Source of the DNA: Tritrichomonas musculus
Lineage: Eukaryota; Parabasalia; Tritrichomonadida; Tritrichomonadidae
Direction: 5' to 3'
DNA length: 24,352 bases
Assembly: GCA_039105265.1 (NCBI GenBank)
Contig: JAPFFF010000374.1
Location: 1-24,352, forward strand
The first letter of the stretch is position 1. Each line of letters begins with the position of its first letter. Under the pieces are notes generated by a model that had not been told where the DNA came from, did no database searches, and saw nothing but the letters and a program-made list of their open reading frames with translations. Shown here piece by piece: positions 1-8,309 of this stretch. Made by a program: the position numbers and the translations under genes.

Positions 1-37
1 AATTTGATTTTAATTCATTTTTATATATTATTTATAG
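1..37 (+). other. Probable 3' end of an intron in the EF-hand gene
   Basis: These 37 bases are almost pure A/T and end in TAG, directly before a stretch that suddenly reads as good EF-hand coding sequence. If the intron ends at 37, the next exon begins in phase 2. A split Met codon would then give MHARE, which matches the calmodulin linker (MARK/MMARK) just before EF-hand 3. The frame is also open through these bases, but the residues it would encode (Phe, Ile, Tyr, Asn) do not look like a calmodulin linker. The 3' end does not show the ACTAACACACAG motif known for Trichomonas vaginalis introns, so the call is an inference. Confidence 0.45.
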
Positions 38-263
38 GCATGCACGCGAATGTGACCCAGAACAAGAATTAATTGATGCATTTCGAGTATTTGATAAAGA
101 TGGATCAGGAAAACTTAAAACAGATACAATTCGTGAAATCCTTCGTCATTTGAAGAAGCCATTTACAGAAGATCAGATTAACGAATTACTGAGTAATGCA
201 ACAATTGATAAGCAAGATTGCATTCGATACGAAGATTTCGTCAAGGTTATGCTTGACTTTTAA
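38..263 (+). CDS. Calmodulin-like EF-hand protein, C-terminal exon (partial)
   Basis: The sequence encodes the C-terminal lobe of a calmodulin/centrin-type calcium sensor of about 75 residues, with the 5' part outside the window. The first EF-hand is clear: an AFRVFDKDGSG core with Asp at loop positions 1, 3 and the usual Gly at 6. Its loop position 12, however, is Thr instead of the calcium-ligating Glu. The second EF-hand (around IDKQDCIRYEDF) has lost the Asp at position 1 and the Gly at 6 and probably does not bind calcium. This pattern is common in calmodulin-like proteins and myosin light chains, so a myosin light chain is an alternative. The stop TAA overlaps a TAAA (261-264), a trichomonad-type poly(A) signal. 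The gene converges on RIB43A with about 175 bp between the stops. Confidence 0.8.
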
Positions 264-437
264 ATAGAAAAGTTTTCATTAAATGATTTTATATTTAAGA
301 ATAATTTTAATTTCATTTTTAATTAGAAGAGCTTTTAATTAAAATTATTGAATACATGCAGAATTGTAAAAAAAAAAAAAATCATTTTATTTAAAACCAA
401 AAAATAAATAAATAAAAAAATCTTATATAAATTATCC

Positions 438-1583
438 TTACCGATGTGATTTGCCGAAATATGCCCAGAAATCGTCTTGTGGCTGATTTTCTCCAAACAA
501 TGTTTTATTTCGAAAAGTTTCTTCTTTTTTGTGTTCATCTGCTTCTTTGAGATATTCATTAGCTTGCTCAATTGCTTGCTGTTTTTTAGCACGTGCTTCA
601 GCTCTTTCTTTTCTGAGAGCTTCTCTTGAAGCTTTCAAACGTTCAAGATCTTCTCTTCTTTCACGTTCTGCTTCTTCCAATTTTCTCCTTTGATTTTCAA
701 TCATTTGTGTTCTTCTTTCATCCAATAATTGTCGTTTTTCTTCATCTGTCATTCCTTTATAATCTTGATTAGGTCTTTGTCCAAAGCGACCAAAAGTTGT
801 GTTTTGGTTTCTAGATTCACTCATAAAAGCGCCATTAATTGTATTATTAATTTCTTCTTGATTAGTTGCAAGTTCATCAGCTCTTTCTTCAGCTTGTTGC
901 CTTTTCTTTTCCATCATTGCACGATAATTTTCTTGATCTTGACGGCGTTGAACTTCAGCGCGAGCATCTTTTTGCATTCTGTCAATTTCCATCATACGAG
1001 CATCATTTTCAAGATATTTTTGTTCCCATTCACGTTGCTCTTTTAATTCCAAAGCATCTCTATTTTCTCTTTCAGCAATTTGTTCGAGTTGCCATCGCTT
1101 TAATTGTTCTCTTTGTCGTACGCGACGATCTGTTCCAGTTAAGTCTTCACCATCAAATTTTTGTCCTCCGCTTACAGAGAGCCATGGATCATTATCTGTT
1201 GCACGTACTGGTGGTTGAACTTTTATATAATCTGGACGCCAAATATCGTATTCGCGGCAATCTTCTGGTTTTTGATACTGTTGTCTGAAATTGTTATCAT
1301 CTATAGCAATCTGGCGACGAATTTTTTGTTCTTCATTTGCCATTCGTTTTAAAATTCTTTGTTCTTCTAGAAATCTACGGCTATAATCATCATCCTCTGC
1401 TTTTTCTTGAGCTTCACGAGCCTTACGTTCTGCTACCTGTTTAGCAAGAAAATCATAATCCATACCAATTTCTCTTTCACGATCATTCATAATGCGTAAG
1501 ACACGTTCACCATGTTGTTTGCGCCTGAGTTCGATTTTTTGACGCTCAAGTTCTTCATGTTGAGCTGTTTGTCGAAGATTCAT
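438..1583 (-). CDS. RIB43A-like axonemal microtubule protein
   Basis: This 381-residue protein is almost entirely charged alpha-helix, rich in Glu, Arg, Lys and Gln, as in RIB43A. RIB43A is a filamentous protein bound inside the A-tubule protofilament ribbon of axonemal doublets and sometimes in basal bodies. The family signature is visible in the middle: a YDIWRPD stretch followed by DNDPWLSVSGGQKFDGEDL (about residues 113-149), matching the family's D-D-P then S-x-Q-K-F-x-G-E-D-L block. The flanking helices begin with an R-R-x-A/G-x-x-x-R-x-x-R-I pattern and end with an aromatic FWAYFGKS tail. The length equals the family norm of about 380. The ATG is a true ATG, with a TCAAAT possible initiator 1-6 bases upstream. 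It implies a flagellated organism. A divergent RIB43A paralogue cannot be told apart from the main form here. Confidence 0.92.
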   Translation of the reverse strand: MNLRQTAQHEELERQKIELRRKQHGERVLRIMNDREREIGMDYDFLAKQVAERKAREAQEKAEDDDYSRRFLEEQRILKRMANEEQKIRRQIAIDDNNFRQQYQKPEDCREYDIWRPDYIKVQPPVRATDNDPWLSVSGGQKFDGEDLTGTDRRVRQREQLKRWQLEQIAERENRDALELKEQREWEQKYLENDARMMEIDRMQKDARAEVQRRQDQENYRAMMEKKRQQAEERADELATNQEEINNTINGAFMSESRNQNTTFGRFGQRPNQDYKGMTDEEKRQLLDERRTQMIENQRRKLEEAERERREDLERLKASREALRKERAEARAKKQQAIEQANEYLKEADEHKKEETFRNKTLFGENQPQDDFWAYFGKSHR

Positions 1584-2149
1584 ATTTGAATAAAATATGC
1601 AAAAAACGGACTTGGTTTAATTTTCAAACGAAATCTCCTAACGTACTTTCTTTTTCAATTTTATAAAAATAAATAAAAGTATTGTAATCTTTTATGTTTA
1701 AAAAATATCAATACTATATAAAAATGAAAAATTAATAATTAATTGAATTATACAGTTTGAAAAACGAGATAAACATTATTTTTAAAATTTTCTTAAAGGT
1801 CAAATAATGATCTTACTGGTTAATTAAAAATCAATTAATGATTGAAAAAGTTTATTAATCACATTTTTCGAAATTTTTTACATAAACGAGTCAATTAGTA
1901 ATGAATATGATTGTTTTTATCTGTCAACTTTCTACAAGCAAGTGAATATAAGTTACTATTAATATAAAATTTTTACAGTTAAAGTTGACAATCATTATTG
2001 ATATTTGAAAGAAAAGGAGAAAATGAATAATAAATAATAAAAAAATTGTACTATATCATATTTGTAATGTCAAAGTTGTATTAAATTATGAAATAATGAA
2101 ATTTTTTAAAATCAGTCATTTTATTTAATTTCATTATCTTAAGTTTATT
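1584..2149. other. Intergenic, upstream of RIB43A; contains a small inverted repeat
   Basis: I see no credible gene in these roughly 565 bases. The only structure is an inverted repeat: TGTCAACTTT (1922-1931) and its exact complement AAAGTTGACA (1981-1990), separated by about 49 bases. Outside the arms the similarity continues (AATATGATTG on the left against AATAATGATTG, read from the right), interrupted by a nine-base insertion on the left. It could be a small hairpin element or chance in AT-rich DNA. Confidence 0.4.
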
Positions 2150-2777
2150 TAAGTAGATTTTTCATTAATTAATTTCTTGATCTCATCGTCGTCAGTGTAA
2201 TCAATTTGTTTTTAACTATCTTTGTCGACAGCATTTATGTCAATTCCACCATGATTTAACAAAAGTTTTATTATTTCAATGTTTTTCATTAAAACAGCCA
2301 TATGTAATGGATTTCGGTGTTCTTTGTATGATGGATTGGATGTTTTAATATTAACATCTTTTTTGCGTGCAGATAATGCAATTATAACAATTTTAGCATT
2401 TGACATATCAATTGCGAAATGAAGTGGTGATTCATTCCAAGAAGCATCACTACCTTCATATGACTAATATTCAGATATTAAATTGACATCAACTCTTGAG
2501 TCATTTTGATGATTTGTATTTGAATTTGCATTACTTTCCATAGAATTTTCATCATTCAATGATTTTTCAAGATTATTTAAAATGAAATGGTTACAAGTTT
2601 TGAATCTATCTTGGATTTGAGAACATATCCTTCAGAAAATGATGTACTGAATGAATTATCATAATTGTCATTAGTATCACCGTATTTCAAAATATAAAAA
2701 GCAATTTGCTTATAAATATTTTGAAAAAGTCCTTCCTTAATGTCAATAGCTAGGTCAAAGCCTGATATTAGCATTAA
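2150..2777 (-). pseudogene. Ankyrin-repeat protein relic (trichomonad-type)
   Basis: Read on the minus strand, this holds the decayed end of an ankyrin-repeat gene. From about 2445 down to 2212 two repeats are plain: NESPLHFAIDMSNAKIVI and NPLHMAVLMKNIEIIKLLL, followed by DINAVDKDS. Asp-Val/Ile-Asn turns such as DVNIK and DINAVDKD are typical of the large trichomonad ankyrin families. A stop sits in frame at about 2209-2211, a second (TAG) at about 2463-2465 in the upstream linker, and the further upstream reading (about 2777-2580: EGLFQNIYKQIAFYILKYGD) is in another frame. The switch falls near 2580-2600. No intact start or long N-terminal part is found. Short intact genes within it are unlikely because the homology crosses the stops. 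It is probably a remnant of a larger gene that has lost function. Confidence 0.75.
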
Positions 2778-3630
2778 ATTGCGCTAAATATCATTTTTTT
2801 ATGATTGACACATATAATTATACCAAATGTGTTATATATGTTTTATGTTAAAATAAATTTAGTATTAACATTTAGGTTGCAAATTATATTTTATTTCCAA
2901 ATTATTATGATAACAATAAAGATATATAATTGTTTTAAAAAATATTTTTTAATTCAAATACCTATTCAGAAAATATAAAAATAATATATTTTAAGATTAT
3001 CTCATAATTTATAGATTAATTTATGTATTTTATTTTTTGTTATCTTTTTAATAATACATAAAAGCATAAAATTATCATCAAAACCTAAAAACGCAAAAAA
3101 ATTAATTTATTTAAAAATCACTTTCAATGCTCAAATGATAAATGAATTTCATGAATAAATTGAAAATTTAAAAGATTCAATAAAAGTCAATTTGGCAGAA
3201 TAATTGATCATTATAATAATGATATGAAGAGATCCACATGTAATCCAGGCTAATTGAAAAGATAAATGGCATTTCTTTTAAAAGAAATATTTGGAAAAAG
3301 CATATTAATGGAATTTTAGGCTTATAACATAAAAAATTATTTTTTTCGGTTTTCACAATTCGAAATAAATTTGATATCAAAAAATATAGGGAATATATAT
3401 TAAAAGTATATAAGCAATTATGAAATAAATGAGGAAAAATCAGTATTATAATTCAGATTTCCAGTTTTTCAAAATATAAGTTTAATAACATCTTATATTC
3501 GAATTTTACTATTTTACAAATATATTACATTATTTATATATACTATGAATTATTTTGGAGATAACACGCAGCGAGGTCATTATTTAATAAAGATATTAAA
3601 TAATAAAGGTAAAGATTGAAATAAAAACAA
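2778..3630. other. Intergenic, no gene seen
   Basis: About 850 bases of very AT-rich sequence lie between the ankyrin relic and the VPS9 gene. A 67-codon open frame on the minus strand (3177-3380) has no recognisable motif and looks accidental. The first part could include more of the decayed ankyrin gene, but I cannot recognise coding sequence beyond about 2777. Confidence 0.4.
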
Positions 3631-5004
3631 TTATAATTTTTTCAAGTGAAGCAAAATTGCTTCCAAATTTGCATTTGCATATTCAAGTTGTGGAGATAAA
3701 CAAGAGCGTGGAACAAATGTTTTTAATACACGCTGAACTTGTTCAATATCTGGAATGTCAGAAGCTAAAATAGTTCCCAGAAGAAGTGAAAACAGGTCAT
3801 CAAAACTTAAGAGCTGTTTTAAATCTTCTTCTTTTGGTTCTCTGTTAACAATATTTTTTATTGCAGCCTTATGAATTAGTACCATGCCAATATGAATTGA
3901 GAATAAAGTGTCAATGGTGCAAGAATGGAATATAGATGATGTGATGTTGACTGAAGCTTCTCTATAAATTTCATCACTCAAAAATGCATCCCGAATGGAT
4001 TGATTTTGATCTGTGATTCTTAGCATATTGGGTGGTATAGTAAATTCTATGATTTTATGGTATGAAAATTTCCAATATCTTTTATAATCTGTTGATTGTT
4101 TAAAATAAGTAGTCTGTGTTGTATATATTCGATCCATTAAAGCACGATAGAGTAAAAGAATTGCTGTAGATTGATCTTGATTTGAAACAATAAGATCACG
4201 AGGAATAAGAGCCATGCAAAAATCGACAATCCTATCAGGGAATGTCGAAAATTTTAAAGATGAAAGTTGTGCAATAAATTTGTCAATTGCACGGCCTTCA
4301 CGTCCATGAGCAACAAAAAGATATCGTGAAAGAGATATTTCAGATTCGATGGGCTCGAAATAAAATAATTCTGGATCCGTAAATTTATTTGCTTCTTTGA
4401 TTAGATCACTAAAAAAAGTAGCAAAACTAGAAATCCAAACTGGCTTTGGTCTATTGGATAAATGTTCAAATAACCTTTGCCTAAGGTTTCTGAGTTGATA
4501 AAATTTTTCTATTATATTATTTTCATAGGATAAACTAAAAAATTCTGGAAAAACCGAAATAACACATTGTGGCGGAACAATTTTTTTCAAGAAAACAAGA
4601 ATATCATCCGCGTAATTTAATTTCTGAGTTAAAAAATCGATGTAACCATTTGAATATTTTTGTATCATTTTTTGCAATTTTTGTGAAATATACAATATCT
4701 TCCTTACATCTAAATTATCTTTTTTATCATCAAAATATAGGTCGGGTTTTGGAAATCCGCGCAATTCAATGGCGACATCAATTTGATAATTATGTAGCTT
4801 AGTTTGTAAAGATAGTTTAAAGTTTTGAAGATTCTCGGTGATGGATTTGTGAGTGTCTTTGCGACGATTTAAATCTTCTTTTATTTTATTTTTGTCTGAT
4901 GTTGGATTTAAAAGATATCGAAATGACATGAATGGCAATAATTCAAAATTGCTTGATTTCCATCTTTCAAAAGGCTCCATGTATTTCATGTCAAAATCAT
5001 TCAT
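3631..5004 (-). CDS. VPS9-domain protein (putative Rab5-type GEF)
   Basis: The start is placed at the ATG at 5004 (protein of 457 residues). The open frame continues 11 codons further up, but only from a TTG, and a TCAAT possible initiator lies just before the ATG. The C-terminal half fits a VPS9 domain, the exchange-factor fold acting on Rab5-family GTPases at endosomes. It has a helix ending STAILLLYRALMDRIY, then SFDDLFSLLLGTILASDIP, matching the D-x-x-x-P-x-L-x-Y-V helix of Rabex-5, and the final SPQLEYANANLEAILLHL, matching G-x-x-x-Y-x-x-T-x-L-x-x-A. The Asp and Tyr at key positions appear kept, while the Pro looks replaced by Ser and the Thr by Ala. The N-terminal half (about residues 1-220) is helical with no domain I recognise. 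The alignment was done by eye, so substitutions at catalytic positions are provisional. Confidence 0.8.
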   Translation of the reverse strand: MNDFDMKYMEPFERWKSSNFELLPFMSFRYLLNPTSDKNKIKEDLNRRKDTHKSITENLQNFKLSLQTKLHNYQIDVAIELRGFPKPDLYFDDKKDNLDVRKILYISQKLQKMIQKYSNGYIDFLTQKLNYADDILVFLKKIVPPQCVISVFPEFFSLSYENNIIEKFYQLRNLRQRLFEHLSNRPKPVWISSFATFFSDLIKEANKFTDPELFYFEPIESEISLSRYLFVAHGREGRAIDKFIAQLSSLKFSTFPDRIVDFCMALIPRDLIVSNQDQSTAILLLYRALMDRIYTTQTTYFKQSTDYKRYWKFSYHKIIEFTIPPNMLRITDQNQSIRDAFLSDEIYREASVNITSSIFHSCTIDTLFSIHIGMVLIHKAAIKNIVNREPKEEDLKQLLSFDDLFSLLLGTILASDIPDIEQVQRVLKTFVPRSCLSPQLEYANANLEAILLHLKKL

Positions 5005-5524
5005 CAATTGATTTCTATTAGTTAATGTTTTATTCAAAAAATTGAATTGTATTTCAATCTAGTATTAATTTCATAGAGATATTTGAAAATAATGAATGAA
5101 TGTCGTTTAAATCAATTAAATAAAATACTTTATCAATATCTAATGCCAATTTCATTTGTATTTATTACTTTACAATATTTAAATTTAGTCATTCTGCTAG
5201 ATCAAATAATACAGAATATTTAATTTTATATGGTTATATTACATGATACTGTTTAAATCTTTTTATATTCAAGTTTAAATGTAATTTGATTTTGTGATTC
5301 CCTTGATTTCATATCTCTTTTTTTATATGATGGAGTATCAAGAAAATCAAAGTGAAACGAAATTTTAAAAGATTTAATTATTTTAATTGAAGAAGCTGAA
5401 GAAAAAAATAAATTTTCTCAGAACTTATTCGATTTATACCAAGCAGCTTAAATAATTGATTATTATTTTCCTATAAATAAAGAAATGAAAAATTTTGTCA
5501 CAAAATTGTGAAGCTTATTTACAA
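5005..5524. other. Divergent intergenic region with decayed reading frames
   Basis: This region separates the divergent VPS9 gene and the small gene at 5525. About 5330-5512 on the plus strand contains short coding-like pieces: an ATG-started 13-codon frame (MEYQENQSE...), and in another frame a 28-codon run (KDLIILIEEAEEKNKFSQNL...) that continues past a TAA to a TGA at 5509-5511. They look like a worn coding remnant but match no family I know. The ATG at 5485 opens only an 8-codon frame and would lie upstream of the putative initiator at 5498. Confidence 0.35.
5498..5503 (+). promoter_or_regulatory. Possible initiator element (TCACAA)
   Basis: TCACA fits the trichomonad initiator consensus T-C-A(+1)-Y-W. 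Transcription from the A at 5500 would give a 25-base leader before the ATG at 5525 and would skip the upstream ATG at 5485. The match is short and could be chance. Confidence 0.3.
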
Positions 5525-6079
5525 ATGGAAGAAATACCAATTGAACAGATAAAGAAGATCATCGAAATAAAAGAATCACTAAAATACAGATCGTTCATTG
5601 ATTTTTATTCAAGCATTGAAAAACAAACAAATGACCTTCCTCTTATTCAAAGAGAGCAATATCGCCTTTTCTGTTTATTCTGCTTATACCAAATATATAA
5701 GCCTAAATCAAGGTCATCTCATTTACCAGAACAAATTTTGAAATTTCACACAAGGCTTCTTTCTGATAGATTCAAATTAACTTCTGAACAAATTCAACAA
5801 AGATGGAAAGATTTTGGCATAAATTCACCATGTTTTATGAATTCGCTTGAAATTGTTGCAAATGGTGACCCTGATCTTTGTAGGTTTATTAATTTTATCA
5901 AAACTCCTCCAACTGGAGGTGATTTTATGGAATTTTTAAATCAAAATAGTACAAATTTGAAAAATGTGCTTGAATATAATCCTGAATACTTAAGTTTTAT
6001 ACCTAAAAAAATACCAGGTGACTTAAACATTCATTCACTTATAACAGAAGAAGAATATGAACAAGTCAATTTGATATAA
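5525..6079 (+). CDS. Hypothetical protein, 184 residues
   Basis: I do not recognise this protein. The first ATG in the frame is at 5525; ten more codons are open upstream but begin only with TTG. The protein is soluble and mostly helical, with no signal peptide, membrane span or metal-binding pattern. Visible pieces are an N-terminal helix rich in Glu, Ile and Lys (about residues 1-30), a Cys-Leu-Phe patch (LFCLFCLYQIY, about 45-58), and a C-terminal part with GDPDLCRFINFIKTPPTGG followed by PEYLSFIPKKIPGD. Codon usage is normal for the window and the frame is uninterrupted, so it is probably a real gene. It converges on the kinase gene, with 279 bp between the stops. A lineage-specific family is likely. 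Confidence 0.65.
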   Translation: MEEIPIEQIKKIIEIKESLKYRSFIDFYSSIEKQTNDLPLIQREQYRLFCLFCLYQIYKPKSRSSHLPEQILKFHTRLLSDRFKLTSEQIQQRWKDFGINSPCFMNSLEIVANGDPDLCRFINFIKTPPTGGDFMEFLNQNSTNLKNVLEYNPEYLSFIPKKIPGDLNIHSLITEEEYEQVNLI

Positions 6080-6204
6080 TAATGATTTTAAAAAGAATGT
6101 TAAGAAAAGTAAAATGTGTAATATCAAACTATTCATTTATCTAAAAACAGAATATAGATATTTTATAATTATTTTTAAATTTGTATTTATAAAAACTAAT
6201 ATTT

Positions 6205-6310
6205 TCATTTGGTTTGCTCGCAATCGTCGTTGGCCTATTGATCTAAAATTAATTAAACGATGTTACTAGTTGAATTTTCCACATGTCACTTGCTATGGCA
6301 ACTATTTCTT
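6205..6310. other. GC-raised patch between convergent genes, unassigned
   Basis: About 100 bases with clearly more G and C than the surrounding intergenic DNA lie between the stop codons of the convergent genes at 5525 and 6359. It contains a small perfect hairpin, TTGC-TATG-GCAA, at about 6292-6303. In AT-rich genomes such patches can mark small RNA genes, but I found no tRNA arms, U-snRNA core or snoRNA C/D boxes here, so no RNA class is assigned. Confidence 0.25.
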
Positions 6311-6358
6311 AAATTTTTATATATTTAAAGAGTAATTCAAGCTTGATTAGTATTTAAC

Positions 6359-8296
6359 TTATTTTCTACAAAGACATTTTGTAACATATTTTCGAAATGC
6401 AATTTTATCACAATTTTCTACAATAAATTCCATTTTTCTAAATCGTGAAGCTAGATCATAAAAAGTTGGCCTTAAAGCTTCATCACCATTCCAACAACTT
6501 GTAATAAGCTCCTTAAATACTTGAGGTATATTAGTTTCATTTTCAAGTGGTGGTCTTTTTCCAGATAAAACAATAGGCATTAACTCTGTAATATTCTTGG
6601 CTTCGGGATAAGCCATTTTTCCTGATAATAATTCATAGCACATAATCCCGTAAGAATAAACATCGACTTTATCAGAATATTCTTCATCTCGTAGTAACTC
6701 TGGAGCCATATAGCAAGGAGAACCTGCAACTTGTGTCTGAAACATATAATCGTCAGATATCGTTTTAGAGAGGCCAAAATCGCAAACGATTGGCTCGTTA
6801 TTTGAGTTTAGCATAACATTTTCTGGTTTTAAATCTCTATGAACAATGTGAAGTTTATCATGAAGATAATGCATAGCCTCACAAATACCGTATATTAAAA
6901 TCAATTTCTCTGTCATTGTAACTGTTTTTTTATGATGTATTACATCTAATAAAGTACCTCCGGGTAGATATTCTGTTACTATTGCAGGATATCTTTTATC
7001 TTTAGAAAGGAGTAATGAGAACCCGTAAAGATGAAGAACAGCTGGATGATTCGCTTTAGTCAAAGCTTCAATTTCTCTGAAAAAAGAAATAGAATTTTCA
7101 TATCGATCCTCAAAATCTTTCAATTCTTTTATAGCATATTTTTTCTGTGATGAATATTCAGTAGCTAAATAAACATTTCCAAATGTTCCACTGCCTAATA
7201 AAGATTCAATTTTGAAGTTTTGAGATATGTTGATAATTTTATCTGAAACATTGAATTTTGGTTCGCTCTTGTGATGCTTTTTCTTTTTGTGTTTCTTTAT
7301 TTTATTTTTTGGTTTAGGGAAAGAGTCATCTAAATTATCACCGTTAATATTTACTTCATAAATAATATTTGTATTGCTTTTTGAATCATTTCCGATACCA
7401 TCAAAATGATCTATACTATTCGTAATATCGCATTTTTTGAAGTTTTGTGTATTTGATTGTTTATTTATGGTTAAATCATCTGGATTTGAAAAGGATGAAC
7501 TAGATTTATTAATATTAGGATTAAATAAAACATTCGAAGTTGAACTCGGTTGGCTAAAAGGTTTGTCTTCAACTTTAATTAACTCAGGTTGAATTATTGG
7601 TATTGAAAAAGGATAATTTAAATCTGGCATGATTGGGTGACTATTATTAGAACTTGAGTAGGAAGGAGGGAAAACTGGTGGATTTATGTTGTAAATATAA
7701 TTTGATGGTGAGAATGAAGTTGTAGCCGAGTTCGAAGGAATCTGGTAAATATAATTACTTGGTGGGATAATTTGAGATTGGGTATAATTTGGCACTTGTT
7801 GAATTTGCGGTTGAAATTGGCAAAATTGCATATTTGCTTGATTTATAAATTCATTTGAATTCGAAACTTCTGGGTTTATAGTTGGAAAAGAGTCATTTCC
7901 ATCTAGTATCAAATCAGGAAGGGTTGGGTAAAGAGACAAAGAAATTGTTGAATTGCATACTCCTGATGCTTCAGGAGTGGTTATTTTGATATTTGCATTA
8001 GTTTGTGAATCATCTGTAAGTTTATTAAAATCTTCGAGATTCATAATTGGAATTCCACATGATGATTGAAGTGATCGAATTTGCTTTAAAACATCTGAGA
8101 TGCGTTGATCATAAAAATTACGGAAAATATCTTTTTTTTCGCTATTGCGAATCTGAATTAATTGAATCATTGCTTTTTTATAGAGAGACAGTGCGGTATT
8201 TAGATCACTACTAGATTTAGTTAATGCTTCAGAAATTAATCCTTCTGCTTCATTGTAATTATTGTTTGAAGAACATTGTGAATTTCGTATACTCAT
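6359..8296 (-). CDS. Ser/Thr protein kinase, TKL-like, with N-terminal MIT-like region
   Basis: This is a 645-residue protein. Residues about 14-78 form a helical hairpin or bundle with the spacing of a MIT domain (A-x-x-L-I-x-x-A-L, then DLNTALSLYKKAMIQLIQI, then Y-x-x-R-I). MIT domains commonly bind ESCRT-III tails. Residues about 80-330 are low complexity (Ser, Asn, Pro, Gln), with a Lys/His-rich basic stretch at 331-343. Residues about 362-620 are a complete kinase domain: GSGTFG loop (368-373), Lys390, alpha-C Glu408, HRDLKPEN (486-493, catalytic Asp488), DFG (506-508), APE (531-533) and Arg609. All catalytic residues are present, so it should be active. The Lys-Pro-Glu-Asn catalytic loop indicates Ser/Thr specificity, and the overall sequence resembles the trichomonad TKL group. 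A TCATAA initiator lies 8-13 bases before the ATG. Kinase call firm; MIT call tentative. Confidence 0.9.
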   Translation of the reverse strand: MSIRNSQCSSNNNYNEAEGLISEALTKSSSDLNTALSLYKKAMIQLIQIRNSEKKDIFRNFYDQRISDVLKQIRSLQSSCGIPIMNLEDFNKLTDDSQTNANIKITTPEASGVCNSTISLSLYPTLPDLILDGNDSFPTINPEVSNSNEFINQANMQFCQFQPQIQQVPNYTQSQIIPPSNYIYQIPSNSATTSFSPSNYIYNINPPVFPPSYSSSNNSHPIMPDLNYPFSIPIIQPELIKVEDKPFSQPSSTSNVLFNPNINKSSSSFSNPDDLTINKQSNTQNFKKCDITNSIDHFDGIGNDSKSNTNIIYEVNINGDNLDDSFPKPKNKIKKHKKKKHHKSEPKFNVSDKIINISQNFKIESLLGSGTFGNVYLATEYSSQKKYAIKELKDFEDRYENSISFFREIEALTKANHPAVLHLYGFSLLLSKDKRYPAIVTEYLPGGTLLDVIHHKKTVTMTEKLILIYGICEAMHYLHDKLHIVHRDLKPENVMLNSNNEPIVCDFGLSKTISDDYMFQTQVAGSPCYMAPELLRDEEYSDKVDVYSYGIMCYELLSGKMAYPEAKNITELMPIVLSGKRPPLENETNIPQVFKELITSCWNGDEALRPTFYDLASRFRKMEFIVENCDKIAFRKYVTKCLCRK

Positions 8297-8303
8297 TAAA
8301 ATT

Positions 8304-8309
8304 TTATGA
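8304..8309 (-). promoter_or_regulatory. Possible initiator of the kinase gene (TCATAA)
   Basis: On the minus strand TCATA matches T-C-A(+1)-Y-W. The A would be 11 bases before the ATG at 8296, a typical trichomonad leader length. Confidence 0.4.

Noticed and set aside
729-1352. Overlapping plus-strand frames opposite RIB43A
   Set aside because: The minus strand encodes a full-length, recognisable RIB43A. The opposite frames have no family signal.
3177-3380. 67-codon minus-strand frame in the gap before the VPS9 gene
   Set aside because: No recognisable motif, and Phe/Ile/Tyr-rich composition as expected by chance in AT-rich DNA.
6291-6304. GTTGCCATAGCAAG on the minus strand, resembling an animal RFX X-box
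   Set aside because: RFX factors are not known from parabasalids and the site lies between two 3' ends, not at a promoter. Probably chance.
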